DNA of 64,000 bases from Lacinutrix algicola. GTDB lineage: Bacteria > Bacteroidota > Bacteroidia > Flavobacteriales > Flavobacteriaceae. Below are positions 36,246 to 45,478 of this stretch, piece after piece. The notes beneath the pieces were generated by a model. The model was not told the DNA's origin. It did no database searches and saw only the letters and a program-made list of their open reading frames with translations. Position numbers and translations under genes: made by a program. Positions within the stretch are counted from its first letter, which is position 1. Each line of letters starts with the position of its first letter. The DNA is taken from the NCBI RefSeq assembly GCF_001418085.1, contig NZ_LIQH01000021.1, positions 62,001-126,000 on the forward strand, read 5' to 3'.

Positions 36246-37070
36246 CTATACTGCAACTTGACCTTTAATATGTGGATGCGGATTGTAATCTTCCAAAGTG
36301 AAATCTTCAAATCTAAAATCGAAAATATCAGTAATCTCAGGATTCAGTTTCATTTTAGGTAATGGTCTGCAATCACGGGATAACTGTAATTCTAGTTGTT
36401 CTTTATGGTTGTTATAAATATGAGCATCTCCAAAAGTATGGATAAACTCTCCAGCTTGGTATCCACAAACTTGTGCCATCATCATTGTGAATAAAGCATA
36501 AGATGCAATATTGAAAGGGACACCTAAAAAGATGTCTGCACTACGTTGGTATAATTGGCAAGATAATTTTCCATCTGCTACATAAAATTGAAAGAATGCG
36601 TGACATGGTGGTAAAGCGGCTTTTCCATTTGCAACATTCTCATCAAAAGATTTTGAAGTATCTGGTAAAACAGAAGGGTTCCATGCAGAAACTAACATTC
36701 TACGACTATTCGGATTGTTTTTTAGTGTCTCTATAACTTCTGTTATTTGATCGACTTCATCACTGTTCCAGTTACGCCATTGGTGACCATAAACAGGACC
36801 TAAATCACCATTTTTATCTGCCCAAGAATTCCAGATTTTAACACCGTTTTCGGTTAGGTAATCAATATTCGTATCACCTTTTAAAAACCATAATAGTTCG
36901 TAGATAATAGATTTTAGATGAAGTTTTTTAGTAGTAACCATCGGAAAGCCTTCACTTAAATCGAAACGTAATTGGTAACCAAAAACACTTTTTGTTCCTG
37001 TTCCTGTTCTATCTCCTTTTTCGTTTCCGTTTTCTAAAACGTGTTTTACTAGCTCGTGGTATTGTTTCAT
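36246..37070 (-). CDS. thyA: thymidylate synthase
   Basis: 274 residues starting at [10 protein letters not shown]; the ATG three codons upstream at 37079 lies inside a palindromic repeat. Motifs are [12 protein letters not shown] (dUMP phosphate site), [25 protein letters not shown], catalytic Cys156 in [31 protein letters not shown] and [12 protein letters not shown]. ThyA methylates dUMP with methylene-tetrahydrofolate, producing dihydrofolate, which the DHFR encoded 1.5 kb downstream reduces. The repeat at 37079-37111 begins 8 bp upstream of this start. Confidence 0.97.
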   Translation of the reverse strand: MKQYHELVKHVLENGNEKGDRTGTGTKSVFGYQLRFDLSEGFPMVTTKKLHLKSIIYELLWFLKGDTNIDYLTENGVKIWNSWADKNGDLGPVYGHQWRNWNSDEVDQITEVIETLKNNPNSRRMLVSAWNPSVLPDTSKSFDENVANGKAALPPCHAFFQFYVADGKLSCQLYQRSADIFLGVPFNIASYALFTMMMAQVCGYQAGEFIHTFGDAHIYNNHKEQLELQLSRDCRPLPKMKLNPEITDIFDFRFEDFTLEDYNPHPHIKGQVAV

Positions 37071-37078
37071 AGTGCACA

Positions 37079-37111
37079 CATTCCTGCGAAGGCAGGAATC
37101 TCTTAATTAAT
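37079..37111. repeat. CATTCCTGCG-family palindromic repeat upstream of thyA
   Basis: Contains ATTCCTGCGAAGGCAGGAAT, an 8-bp stem with a 4-base loop, followed by CTCTTAATTAA. The sequence recurs at 40723-40744 and 40767-40788 and, degenerate, at 28177. It would form a hairpin in the thyA leader. Confidence 0.8.
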
Positions 37112-37200
37112 AATATTGTCGTAATTTAAACAAAAATAACTAAAACAAATTTACTTAGAAGTGAGTTTATAACTTCATTTTAAGGATATAAAAATATGAT

Positions 37201-37251
37201 TAATAAACAAGAAAGCTCTTAATATTTTATTAAGAGCCTTCTTGTTTATTA
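37201..37251 (-). terminator. long inverted repeat, probable terminator of the nucleoside transporter gene
   Basis: A 24-bp stem with one mismatch and a 3-base loop (AATAAACAAGAA pairs with TTCTTGTTTATT; GCTCTTAATA with its complement). It lies about 50 bp past the transporter stop on the minus strand. Its T-run on that strand is weak, so termination or mRNA 3'-end protection are both possible. Confidence 0.6.
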
Positions 37252-37299
37252 TGTTTTGTTTCTCTTGCGTTAAAAGATTTCTACTTTTGCAGAAAGTTA

Positions 37300-39033
37300 T
37301 TACCCAATTATCATTCCTGCAATAGTAGCCGAAATTAAAGAAGCAATAGTTCCGCCAATTAAGGCCTTCATTCCAAATTTAGATAACTGTTTACGTTGTC
37401 CAGGTGCTAATGATCCAATACCACCAATTTGAATACCTATTGATGCAAAATTTGCAAAACCACATAACATATATGTAGCCATTATTACAGATTTTTCATA
37501 AGTTAAATGTGTAGCATTAGCTACATTTTTAAGCTCTGCTAATTGTATATATCCTATAAATTCACTTGCTGCTAATTTGATACCTAAAAGTTGTCCCATT
37601 AAAGCCATATCTTCTCTAGCAACACCAATTAACCACATAAGTGGTGCAAAGATATATCCTAATAGAAATTCTAATGATAAACTATCGTATGGTGTGTTGG
37701 CTTCAATAACTTCGTTTAGAGAAGTAAATTCCCACTTAAGGTTTAACGCATCTATTGTTAAACCATTAAATCCTGCAATACCTCCCATAATTCCATTAAC
37801 CATAGCAATAAAGGCTACAAAAACTAAAAGCATTGCACCAACATTTACCGCTAATCTTAATCCTTCTGTTGTTCCGTTTGCAATGGCTTCAAGAATATTA
37901 GAACCTATTTTTTCTTGAGAAACTTCTACATCTGTATTTACTTCTTCAGTTTGAGGAAATAATATTTTTGAAATAACAATAGCTCCCGGTGCAGCCATTA
38001 CAGATGCAGCTAATAAATGCTTAGCATAAAAAAGTTGTAAAGCTTCATCTTCACCACCTAAAAACCCAATGTATGCAGCTAATACAGCACCAGCAACGGT
38101 TGCCATACCACCAATCATAACTAGGAGTATTTCAGACTTATTCATTTTCTCTAAATAAGCCTTAATTAAAAGCGGTGCTTCGGTTTGTCCTAAAAAAATG
38201 TTTCCTGCAACGCTTAAACTTTCTGCTCCAGAAATACCTAGTACTTTAGTTAGTAATAGTCCCATTAGTTTTACAACTTTTTGGATAATACCTAAGTAAA
38301 ATAATACCGATGTTAAGGCAGAGAAAAATATAATAGTTGGTAATACTTGAAAGGCGAAAATAAACCCGAAAGAGGTAACGTCTAGCATGCCACCAAATAA
38401 GAATTCACTTCCTGCTTGTGTGTAGCTTAAAATTTCTATAAAACCTTTACCAATAAATTCGAAAACAGTTTTTACAAAACTTACTTTTAAAACACCTATG
38501 GCTATTATTAGTTGTAACGCTAAACCTAAACCAACAGTTTTCCAATTAATGCCTCTACGGTTACTACTAAATAGAAAGGCTACAAATATTAGAGTAACCA
38601 TTCCTAAGACACCTCTCCATAAACTACTTAAAGAGAAACCTTGACTAGGAATAATTGAACCCATTTCTGGTTTTGTAGTATCTAGAACTGCAATGCTTTC
38701 CTCTGTAACCGTGGTTGGCGATGTGTAATTATAGGTAGTATTCTTGTTTTTAATTACTAAAGTAGAATCTGTAAGTTCTGTTATTTTATAATGTCTAATA
38801 GAATTAGAGGTATCATTATGATAAAACACCAGTAAATTGTTTTGATATATATAGTCACCATTTACAGATTGAATGGAATCTCCTGTAAAAGCAAATTCAC
38901 CTTCATTAAATTCTAAACTTTTAAAATTACTTGTTGGAGATTGAGAAACCCATTTTTTTTCTAAGTCTTGTCCAAAAGTGGTAGTTATCCCAAAAAATAT
39001 AGCTGCGACAGCTAGTATTAAATTTTTAATCAT
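37300..39033 (-). CDS. CNT-family nucleoside transporter with N-terminal periplasmic domain
   Basis: 577 residues from MIKNLILAVAAIFFG, which gives a signal peptide (cleavage after TTTFGQ). Residues about 22-100 form a small lipocalin-like, beta-rich domain (LEKKWVSQSP.. GDYIYQNNLLVFYHND.. LVIKNKN). The rest is a concentrative nucleoside transporter with about ten membrane helices (SLWRGVLGMVTLIFVAFLFS, VFEFIGKGF, VLPTIIFFSALTSVLFYLG, NIFLGQTEAPLLIKAYLEKM, GGMATVAGAVLAAYIG). CNTs import nucleosides with Na+ or H+. The N-terminal domain is not part of the classic 400-residue NupC. Confidence 0.9.
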   Translation of the reverse strand: MIKNLILAVAAIFFGITTTFGQDLEKKWVSQSPTSNFKSLEFNEGEFAFTGDSIQSVNGDYIYQNNLLVFYHNDTSNSIRHYKITELTDSTLVIKNKNTTYNYTSPTTVTEESIAVLDTTKPEMGSIIPSQGFSLSSLWRGVLGMVTLIFVAFLFSSNRRGINWKTVGLGLALQLIIAIGVLKVSFVKTVFEFIGKGFIEILSYTQAGSEFLFGGMLDVTSFGFIFAFQVLPTIIFFSALTSVLFYLGIIQKVVKLMGLLLTKVLGISGAESLSVAGNIFLGQTEAPLLIKAYLEKMNKSEILLVMIGGMATVAGAVLAAYIGFLGGEDEALQLFYAKHLLAASVMAAPGAIVISKILFPQTEEVNTDVEVSQEKIGSNILEAIANGTTEGLRLAVNVGAMLLVFVAFIAMVNGIMGGIAGFNGLTIDALNLKWEFTSLNEVIEANTPYDSLSLEFLLGYIFAPLMWLIGVAREDMALMGQLLGIKLAASEFIGYIQLAELKNVANATHLTYEKSVIMATYMLCGFANFASIGIQIGGIGSLAPGQRKQLSKFGMKALIGGTIASLISATIAGMIIG

Positions 39034-39037
39034 AAGG

Positions 39038-39652
39038 TTATCGTTTAGAAATTTCGTCACGAATTTTAGCAGCAGTTTCGTAGTCTTCATTTTCTACAGC
39101 TTCGCTAAGTAGGTTATTTAATTCTTCTAAAGAATGTGAGTTGTAATCGTCCGAATCGACAAATTCTAGTTCGTCATTAATAATATCTTCTATTAAAATA
39201 TTGTCTTCATCCACTTCATTTTCATCTTTATTTGGGTCTACTTTTAAGTAGATACCGGCTTTTTCTAAGATGTTTTTGTAAGTAAATATTGGTGCTTTAA
39301 AACGTAGAGCTAATGCTATTGCATCGCTAGTTCTTGCATCAATTATTTCTTCAATTTTATCACGTTCGCAAATAAGGCTCGAATAAAAAACACCGTCTAC
39401 AAGTTTGTGTATAATAACTTGTTTGACAACGATATCGAATCTGTCGGCAAAATTTTTAAATAAATCGTGAGTGAGTGGGCGTGGAGGACGAATTTCTTTT
39501 TCAAGAGCAATTGCAATAGATTGTGCCTCAAAAGCACCAATTACTATTGGCAATTTACGTTCGCCATCTACCTCATTTAATATTAAAGCGTATGCACCAT
39601 TTTGTGTTTGGCTGTACGATATACCTTTTATTTTTAGTCTAACTAAACTCAT
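39038..39652 (-). CDS. bifunctional-nuclease (BFN) domain protein with UVR tail
   Basis: 204 residues starting at MSLVRLKIKG; an upstream in-frame start at 39703 gives an extra segment without conservation. The BFN/DUF151 domain spans about 1-130 (LPIVIGAFEAQSIAIALE, RPLTHDLFKNF, IDARTSDAIALALRFKAPIFT). An acidic linker follows, and a UVR motif (LEELNNLLSEAVENEDYETAAKIRDEI) binds partners in UvrB/ClpC-type proteins. It lies 4 bp upstream of the transporter start, hence co-translation. BFN proteins have been reported with nuclease activity; the physiological role here is not clear. Confidence 0.9.
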   Translation of the reverse strand: MSLVRLKIKGISYSQTQNGAYALILNEVDGERKLPIVIGAFEAQSIAIALEKEIRPPRPLTHDLFKNFADRFDIVVKQVIIHKLVDGVFYSSLICERDKIEEIIDARTSDAIALALRFKAPIFTYKNILEKAGIYLKVDPNKDENEVDEDNILIEDIINDELEFVDSDDYNSHSLEELNNLLSEAVENEDYETAAKIRDEISKR

Positions 39653-39666
39653 AAATATTTTAATCA

Positions 39667-39724
39667 AAAAAAAGCGGTTAAATGTAAAATGGAATAGTAC
39701 CAATTAGCATTAACCGCTTTTTAC
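39667..39724 (-). terminator. terminator after etfA
   Basis: AAAGCGGTTAA pairs with TTAACCGCTTT across a loop of about 28 bases. A7 on the plus strand becomes the T-run on the minus strand, directly after the 3' end of etfA. Confidence 0.75.
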
Positions 39725-39743
39725 GAGCACAATTTATAAAAAA

Positions 39744-40706
39744 TTAAGCGTTTGCCGCTTTAAATGCTTTTAATTTTTCGATAAGTGTAGGTATAACTTC
39801 AAAAGCGTCACCTACAACACCGTAATCTGCAGCCTTAAAGAAAGGTGCTTCAGGATCTGTATTAACAACAACTTTTACTTTACTTGCATTAATTCCTGCT
39901 AAATGTTGAATAGCTCCAGAGATACCAATTGCAATATATAAATTTGCAGCTACAGGTTTTCCTGTTTGTCCAACGTGTTCGCTGTGTGGTCTCCATCCTA
40001 AATCACTTACTGGTTTAGAACACGCAGTTGCAGCTCCAAGAACGTCTGCTAATTCTTCTATCATTCCCCAGTTTTCTGGTCCTTTTAAACCACGACCTGC
40101 AGAAACTACTATTTCTGCATCAGCAATAGTTACTGTATCTGTAGCTTTATCTACAGATTGAACTGTAACTCCTGCTTCTGGAAGTGTAGGAGAGAAGTCT
40201 TCAGATGATGCACTTGCGCTACTTTCAACTAATCCAAAAGAATTGTTAGAAAGACCAACTACTTTTACATCTGTATTTATTGTAGTAATATTAAAGGCTT
40301 TATTTGTAAAAGCTGTTCGTTTTACTGTAAAAGGAGCTGTACTTGAAGGTGCTTCCATAACATTAGAAGCATAACCAGCATTTAAACCTACTGCTAATAA
40401 AGGTGCTAAATATTTACTATCTGCACTTTGGCTAACTACAATTACTTTTGCATCTTCTTTTTCTGCTGCTTGTTTTAAAACTGCTGCATAAGATTTTGCG
40501 CTAAATTTTTCTAAAGTAGAGTTTGTAACGTTTAATACTTTATCTACTCCATAATTTCCTAACTCACTTGTATCTGCTGCATTAACTGTAACAGCTGTAA
40601 CAGTAGTCCCTAATTGAGTAGCTACTGCTTTGGCATAAGAAGCAACCTCTAAGGCTGTTTTCTTAAATTTCCCATTTTCTGATTCTGTATATACTAAAAC
40701 TGACAT
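39744..40706 (-). CDS. etfA: electron transfer flavoprotein, alpha subunit
   Basis: 320 residues from MSVLVYTES; an in-frame ATG at 40727 lies in a palindromic repeat and is rejected. The C-terminal FAD-binding half has the ETF-alpha signature (SAGRGLKGPENWGMIEELAD, VSDLGWRPHSEHVGQTGKPV, LYIAIGISGAIQHLAG, VVNTDPEAPFFKAADYGVVGD). With EtfB it takes electrons from acyl-CoA dehydrogenases and passes them to the quinone pool. It lies 84 bp after etfB, separated by an inverted pair of repeats. Confidence 0.97.
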   Translation of the reverse strand: MSVLVYTESENGKFKKTALEVASYAKAVATQLGTTVTAVTVNAADTSELGNYGVDKVLNVTNSTLEKFSAKSYAAVLKQAAEKEDAKVIVVSQSADSKYLAPLLAVGLNAGYASNVMEAPSSTAPFTVKRTAFTNKAFNITTINTDVKVVGLSNNSFGLVESSASASSEDFSPTLPEAGVTVQSVDKATDTVTIADAEIVVSAGRGLKGPENWGMIEELADVLGAATACSKPVSDLGWRPHSEHVGQTGKPVAANLYIAIGISGAIQHLAGINASKVKVVVNTDPEAPFFKAADYGVVGDAFEVIPTLIEKLKAFKAANA

Positions 40707-40722
40707 ATATTTTGTTTTTTTT

Positions 40723-40788
40723 GTCATTCCTGCGCATGCAGGAACCTATTTTGATTTACTTGTGGATTCCTGCCTGCGCAGGAATGAC
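40723..40788. repeat. inverted pair of CATTCCTGCG-family repeats between etfB and etfA
   Basis: Two 22-base arms (40723-40744 and 40767-40788) are reverse complements with one mismatch and a 22-base spacer. Each arm is itself a GTCATTCCTGCGCAGGCAGG-type palindrome. The repeat begins 16 bp before the etfA start and ends 2 bp before the etfB stop. Confidence 0.9.
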
Positions 40789-40790
40789 AA

Positions 40791-41537
40791 CTATATAACT
40801 TTAGCTTCGTTATGAAGTAAGTTTACTAACTCATCTAAGTTTCCTGCATCTACTAAAGTAACTGCGCCTTTAGGAGCTGGTTTTTCAAATTTAATAGAAG
40901 CTGTTTCTGGTTCAGCATTTGCTGCATCAACAACATTTAATGGCTTTTTACGTGCCATCATAATTCCTCTCATATTAGGAATACGTAAATCGCTTTCTTC
41001 AACTAATCCTTTTTGTCCTGCAATTACCAATGGTAAACTTGTAGCAACCGTTTCTTTTCCACCATCAATTTCTCTAGTAGCAGTAGCATTTGTACCTTCA
41101 ACCTCTAAATTAATACAGTTGGTAACAAAATTTGCATTTGTTAATTCAGCTAACATTCCTGGAACCATTCCTCCATTATAATCAATAGATTCACGACCAG
41201 CAATTACTAAGTCGTAACCACCATCTTTTACCACTTTAGCTAATTCTTTAGCAACTTGAAAACCATCTTTAGCTTCTGTGTTAACTCTAATTGCAGAATC
41301 TGCACCAATAGCTAGAGCTTTACGTAAAGTAGGTTCAGTTTCTGCACCACCAACATTTACAACATCTACACTTGCACCTTGCTTTTCTTTAAACCACATT
41401 GCACGTGTTAAACCAAACTCATCGTTAGGGTTTATTACATATTGAACACCATTTGTGTCGAATTTTGAATCTCCATCAGTAAAATTAATTTTCGATGTAG
41501 TGTCAGGAACGTGACTTATACACACTAATATTTTCAT
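40791..41537 (-). CDS. etfB: electron transfer flavoprotein, beta subunit
   Basis: 248 residues from MKILVCISHVPDTTSKINF, the usual ETF-beta start; an upstream ATG at 41588 adds an unconserved stretch. Signatures include YVINPNDEFGLTRAMWFKE, VDVVNVGGAETEPTLRKALAIGAD, LVIAGRESIDYNGGMVPGMLAEL, and VATSLPLVIAGQKGLVEESDLRIPNMRGIM (AMP-binding recognition loop). It pairs with EtfA downstream. It is divergent from pdhB, with about 200 bp between them containing promoters in both directions. Confidence 0.97.
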   Translation of the reverse strand: MKILVCISHVPDTTSKINFTDGDSKFDTNGVQYVINPNDEFGLTRAMWFKEKQGASVDVVNVGGAETEPTLRKALAIGADSAIRVNTEAKDGFQVAKELAKVVKDGGYDLVIAGRESIDYNGGMVPGMLAELTNANFVTNCINLEVEGTNATATREIDGGKETVATSLPLVIAGQKGLVEESDLRIPNMRGIMMARKKPLNVVDAANAEPETASIKFEKPAPKGAVTLVDAGNLDELVNLLHNEAKVI

Positions 41538-41622
41538 ATTTATTATAATTAAATTAAGACTATTTTGTTTGTGAAGCCCTCTACTCAATCGTTATCGTTA
41601 AATGCTTCAGTTTTTCAGGATA

Positions 41623-41630
41623 CGAAGATA
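41623..41630 (-). promoter_or_regulatory. candidate -7 element of etfB
   Basis: On the minus strand TATCTTCG, one base from TAnnTTTG, 85 bp before the etfB start. Confidence 0.3.
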
Positions 41631-41709
41631 ATTATTTTATTCTGAAAAAATACTATGCACGCATAATAAATTTTAAATAAAAACTGTATTATTAGTTTAG
41701 AGTTATCCT

Positions 41710-41717
41710 TATTTTTG
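41710..41717 (+). promoter_or_regulatory. candidate -7 element of pdhB
   Basis: TATTTTTG matches TAnnTTTG and lies 22 bp before the pdhB ATG. Confidence 0.35.
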
Positions 41718-41739
41718 TTTTTCAATTTTATAAAGTAAT

Positions 41740-42717
41740 ATGAAAACAATTCAATTTAGAGAAGCTATATGTGAGGCCATGAGTGAAGAAATGCGCAGAG
41801 ATGAAAGCATTTACTTAATGGGAGAAGAGGTAGCAGAATATAATGGTGCTTACAAGGCATCTAAAGGTATGTTAGACGAATTTGGTGCAAAACGTGTTAT
41901 CGATACTCCAATTGCAGAACTTGGTTTTGCTGGTATTGCTATTGGTTCTACCATGACTGGTAATAGACCAATTGTAGAATATATGACCTTTAATTTCTCT
42001 TTAGTTGGGATAGATCAAATTATAAACAATGCAGCAAAAATCAGACAAATGTCTGGTGGGCAACTTAAATGCCCAATTGTATTTAGAGGACCAACAGGAT
42101 CTGCAGGACAATTAGGAGCAACACATTCACAAGCTTTCGAGAGTTGGTTCGCTAACACTCCCGGTTTAAAAGTTGTTGTGCCATCTAATCCATATGATGC
42201 AAAAGGATTATTAAAAGCTGCTATTCGTGATGACGATCCAGTAATTTTTATGGAAAGTGAGCAAATGTATGGTGATAAAGGAGAAGTGCCAGAAGGAGAG
42301 TACACAATCCCATTAGGTGTTGCCGATATTAAAAGAGAAGGTACAGATGTTACTATTGTTTCTTTTGGTAAAATTATAAAAGAAGCATACAAAGCAGCAG
42401 ACGAATTAGCAAAAGAAGGTATCTCTTGCGAAATTATAGATTTACGTACAGTAAGACCTTTAGATAAAGAAGCGGTATTAAAATCTGTAAAGAAAACAAA
42501 CCGTTTAGTTGTTTTAGAAGAGGCTTGGCCTTTTGGAAACGTTTCTACAGAATTAACATATATTGTACAGTCTGAAGCTTTCGATTATTTAGATGCTCCA
42601 GTTGTAAAAATAAATACTGCAGATACACCTGCACCTTATTCACCAGTATTATTAGCAGAATGGTTACCAGATTATACAGAGGTAATTAAGGCTGTTAAAA
42701 AAGTGATGTATAAATAG
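41740..42717 (+). CDS. pdhB: pyruvate dehydrogenase E1, beta subunit
   Basis: 325 residues, all of a thiamine-diphosphate transketolase-type beta subunit: MKTIQFREAICEAMSEEMRR, MGEEVAEYNGAYKASKGMLD, RVIDTPIAELGFAGIAIGS, PIVEYMTFNFS, FRGPTGSAGQLGATHSQAFE, and C-terminal DLRTVRPLDKEAVLKSVKKT. With the alpha subunit (not in this window) it decarboxylates pyruvate and acetylates E2 to make acetyl-CoA. No alpha or E2 gene is adjacent, a separation seen in Flavobacteriaceae. A weak hairpin at 42741-42774 may end the transcript. Confidence 0.95.
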   Translation: MKTIQFREAICEAMSEEMRRDESIYLMGEEVAEYNGAYKASKGMLDEFGAKRVIDTPIAELGFAGIAIGSTMTGNRPIVEYMTFNFSLVGIDQIINNAAKIRQMSGGQLKCPIVFRGPTGSAGQLGATHSQAFESWFANTPGLKVVVPSNPYDAKGLLKAAIRDDDPVIFMESEQMYGDKGEVPEGEYTIPLGVADIKREGTDVTIVSFGKIIKEAYKAADELAKEGISCEIIDLRTVRPLDKEAVLKSVKKTNRLVVLEEAWPFGNVSTELTYIVQSEAFDYLDAPVVKINTADTPAPYSPVLLAEWLPDYTEVIKAVKKVMYK

Positions 42718-42740
42718 AAAAACAAAAAATAGTTTTATAT

Positions 42741-42780
42741 CAAACTTCATTAGCACAATTGTTGATGAAGTTTGTTTGTT
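42741..42780 (+). terminator. possible terminator after pdhB
   Basis: CAAACTTCAT and ATGAAGTTTG form a 10-bp stem with a 14-base loop, followed by TTTGTTTAT. The T-run is interrupted, so strength is uncertain. Confidence 0.55.
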
Positions 42781-42882
42781 TATATTCTATACTTATAAAA
42801 CATATGTTTCTATAATTCGTTCATATAGATGTGTTTGTAAGAATACTTGATGCTACTATTAAAAAATGATAAAAAGGAACAC

Positions 42883-45384
42883 ATGAAATTAAAATTTTTA
42901 TTCTTGCTATTATGCTTTGTAAGTCTTACTGCTTTAGCGCAAACCAAAGTTAGTGGTCATGTTTATGATGATACTAATTCTCCTGTTCCTTATGTTAATA
43001 TCTATTTTGAAGGCACAAGCATTGGTACAATTACAGACGAAAACGGAACCTATTATTTAGAAGATGATGATACACAGGAATCTATTGTGTATTCTTTTAT
43101 AGGCTTCCAAACACAAACAGTAAAACTAACAAAAAAAGTTAATTATAAGTTTGATGTTACTTTGCAAGAAGATGCTGCAACGTTACAAGAGGTAGTACTT
43201 GTTTCTGGTAAGCAACCTAAAAAAAATAATCCTGCAATAGATATTTTACGTAAAATTTGGGCTAATAAAAGAAGTAACGGATTAAAACAATACAAGCAAT
43301 ACCAATACGATAAATACGAAAAAGTAGAGTTCGATTTAAATACAATTGATAGCGCGACCATAAAAAGTAAACTATTTCGTGGTATGGAGTTTGTTTTCGA
43401 GCAAGTAGATACTTCTAAAGTTACTGGTAAAACCTATTTACCAATGTTTATAAATGAGTCTTCAGCTGAAGTTTATGGAGATAATATTATAAATGAAAAG
43501 CGCGAGATTTTAAAAGGAAATAAAAATTCTGGATTTAGTAATAACCAAATTATTATTGATTTTGTAGACGATTTATATAGCGACTACGATGTGTACGATA
43601 ATTATTTAAAGTTCTTCGATAAGAGTTTTACTAGTCCTATTTCTAGAACAGGAATACAAACTTATAACTATGTTTTAGCTGATAGTTCTTTTATAGATAA
43701 TAAATGGTGTTATAATATTATTTACTATCCAAGACGTAAAAACGAATTGACCTTTAAAGGTGATTTTTGGGTGGCAGATACCACGTTTGCTATTAAAGAT
43801 ATTAATATGCAAGCTTCTAAAAGTGCAAATATTAATTGGGTAAAAGAAATTTATATAGAGCAAGAGTTTGATGTTTTAAATGATTCTACTTTCTTGATTA
43901 AACGAGATTACTTTATGTCTGATTTTGCTTTCAATAAAAAGGAAAAGTCACAAGGTATCTATGGTAAGCGTACAACGTTGTATGATAATTATAAGTTCGA
44001 CGAAAAGAAAGAGCCTAAATTCTATAAAGAGAAAATTTATAGTTTTGATGAAGATTTGTACAATCAAGATGAAGCCTTTTGGGATAAAAACAGAATGGAG
44101 TCTTTAAGCAAAGATGAAAAAGGTGTTTATGTAATGCTTGATTCTTTAAAGAATACCAAAAAGTTTAAAAGACTTTATAATTTAGGAAGCATATTGGCTT
44201 CGGGCTACATTGAGTTCGATGAGTTAAACCTAGATTACGGACCAATTTTTTCAACTTTTGGGTATAATGAAGTCGAAGGTGTTAGATTAAGAGGAGGTGG
44301 TAGAACTTATTTTGGACAGAACGATTTATGGCGTTTAGAAGGTTTTTTAGCTTATGGGTTTAGAGATGATAAATTTAAATACGGTATTTCTGGAAAATGG
44401 TTAATGGATAAAAAAAGTCGATTGATTATTTCGGGAGGAAATAGAAGAGATGTAGAACAAATAGGAGCGAATTTAACAAGTTCTACTGATGTTCTAGGTA
44501 GAAGTTTAGCGTCATCATCTGTTGTAGGGACTGGAACTAACGATAAGCTAACCAATGTTAATTTAACTACTGTTGCAATAGAGGCAGAGCCACTTAGAAA
44601 TTTCGTAACTCGCTTAAGCGGAACTTATAAAACATTAGAATCTGCTTCATCAACTTTTAGTTTAGACTATTATACCGACGCTACTCAAACGGAAACAAAG
44701 TCTGAAATTAAACAATATGAATCAGCTTTATCACTGTCTTATTTTCCAAAAAGAGAAATGACAGGATTTGGTGTAGAGCGAAGAAATAAAAATGATGACT
44801 TTGCTAGGCTTTTTGCGCAAGTTACAGTTGGGGATCCAAGTTTGTTTAATAGTGATTTCGATTATAAAAAATTACAATTCTCTTACTACCAGCCATGGGC
44901 TTTAGGTGGTTTTGGTCGTTTAACTACAAGTATAGAGGTTGGTAAAACGTATGGTGAAATACCGTTAGGATTAATGAGTGTTGTGCCTGGTAACCAAAGT
45001 TACTTTTCTATTTATAATACATTCTCTAATTTAGATTTTTACGAGTTTGTAACAGACGAGTATGCGACCTTGCATGTAGAGCATAATTTCAACGGACGAT
45101 TATTTTCAAGAATTCCGTTTCTTAAAAAATACAACCTAAGAGCTATTGTTGGTTTTAGGGGTGTTATGGGAGATATATCTCAAAAAAACAGAGATATTAA
45201 TGCATCTGGTTTAACGTATGTTGCTCCAAATAAAGAAGCGTATTATGAGTATAGTGTTGGTGTAGGTAATATTTTTAAAGTTTTTAGAATAGACTTTAAT
45301 TTTAGAGGTAACTATCTAGATCCGGTACTTAATCCTGAAGCTAGAAAATTTGGTGTTACCGGTAGTTTCGGGTTTTATTTCTAA
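42883..45384 (+). CDS. DUF5686 outer-membrane protein with carboxypeptidase-like regulatory domain
   Basis: 833 residues from MKLKFLFLLLCFVSLTALAQ, a signal peptide with GGAA six bases before the ATG; an earlier ATG at 42847 adds a non-signal stretch. Residues about 20-110 form a carboxypeptidase-regulatory (CarboxypepD_reg) domain (TKVSGHVYDDTNSPVPYVNI, GTSIGTITDENGTYYL). The DUF5686 body follows, and the C-terminal half has alternating barrel strands (ending FGVTGSFGFYF). The layout resembles TonB-dependent receptor relatives but lacks a plug. It stands alone behind pdhB and is followed by a terminator. Confidence 0.85.
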   Translation: MKLKFLFLLLCFVSLTALAQTKVSGHVYDDTNSPVPYVNIYFEGTSIGTITDENGTYYLEDDDTQESIVYSFIGFQTQTVKLTKKVNYKFDVTLQEDAATLQEVVLVSGKQPKKNNPAIDILRKIWANKRSNGLKQYKQYQYDKYEKVEFDLNTIDSATIKSKLFRGMEFVFEQVDTSKVTGKTYLPMFINESSAEVYGDNIINEKREILKGNKNSGFSNNQIIIDFVDDLYSDYDVYDNYLKFFDKSFTSPISRTGIQTYNYVLADSSFIDNKWCYNIIYYPRRKNELTFKGDFWVADTTFAIKDINMQASKSANINWVKEIYIEQEFDVLNDSTFLIKRDYFMSDFAFNKKEKSQGIYGKRTTLYDNYKFDEKKEPKFYKEKIYSFDEDLYNQDEAFWDKNRMESLSKDEKGVYVMLDSLKNTKKFKRLYNLGSILASGYIEFDELNLDYGPIFSTFGYNEVEGVRLRGGGRTYFGQNDLWRLEGFLAYGFRDDKFKYGISGKWLMDKKSRLIISGGNRRDVEQIGANLTSSTDVLGRSLASSSVVGTGTNDKLTNVNLTTVAIEAEPLRNFVTRLSGTYKTLESASSTFSLDYYTDATQTETKSEIKQYESALSLSYFPKREMTGFGVERRNKNDDFARLFAQVTVGDPSLFNSDFDYKKLQFSYYQPWALGGFGRLTTSIEVGKTYGEIPLGLMSVVPGNQSYFSIYNTFSNLDFYEFVTDEYATLHVEHNFNGRLFSRIPFLKKYNLRAIVGFRGVMGDISQKNRDINASGLTYVAPNKEAYYEYSVGVGNIFKVFRIDFNFRGNYLDPVLNPEARKFGVTGSFGFYF

Positions 45385-45429
45385 ATTAAATAAACTAAAA
45401 GTATTTTTTTTTTTTGTACATATAAATTT

Positions 45430-45461
45430 AACTGTTGCCATTTGGTAGCAGTTTTTTTTTT
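45430..45461 (+). terminator. terminator after the DUF5686 gene
   Basis: AACTGTTGCCA pairs with TGGTAGCAGTT, using G-T pairs, around a short T loop, and is followed by T10. Confidence 0.7.
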
Positions 45462-45478
45462 AATCAAAAACGTAAAAA

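Noticed and set aside
44957-44967. AATACCGTTAG inside the DUF5686 gene, like half of the dyad
   Set aside because: Only half of the site, within coding sequence, without the partner arm or a second dyad.
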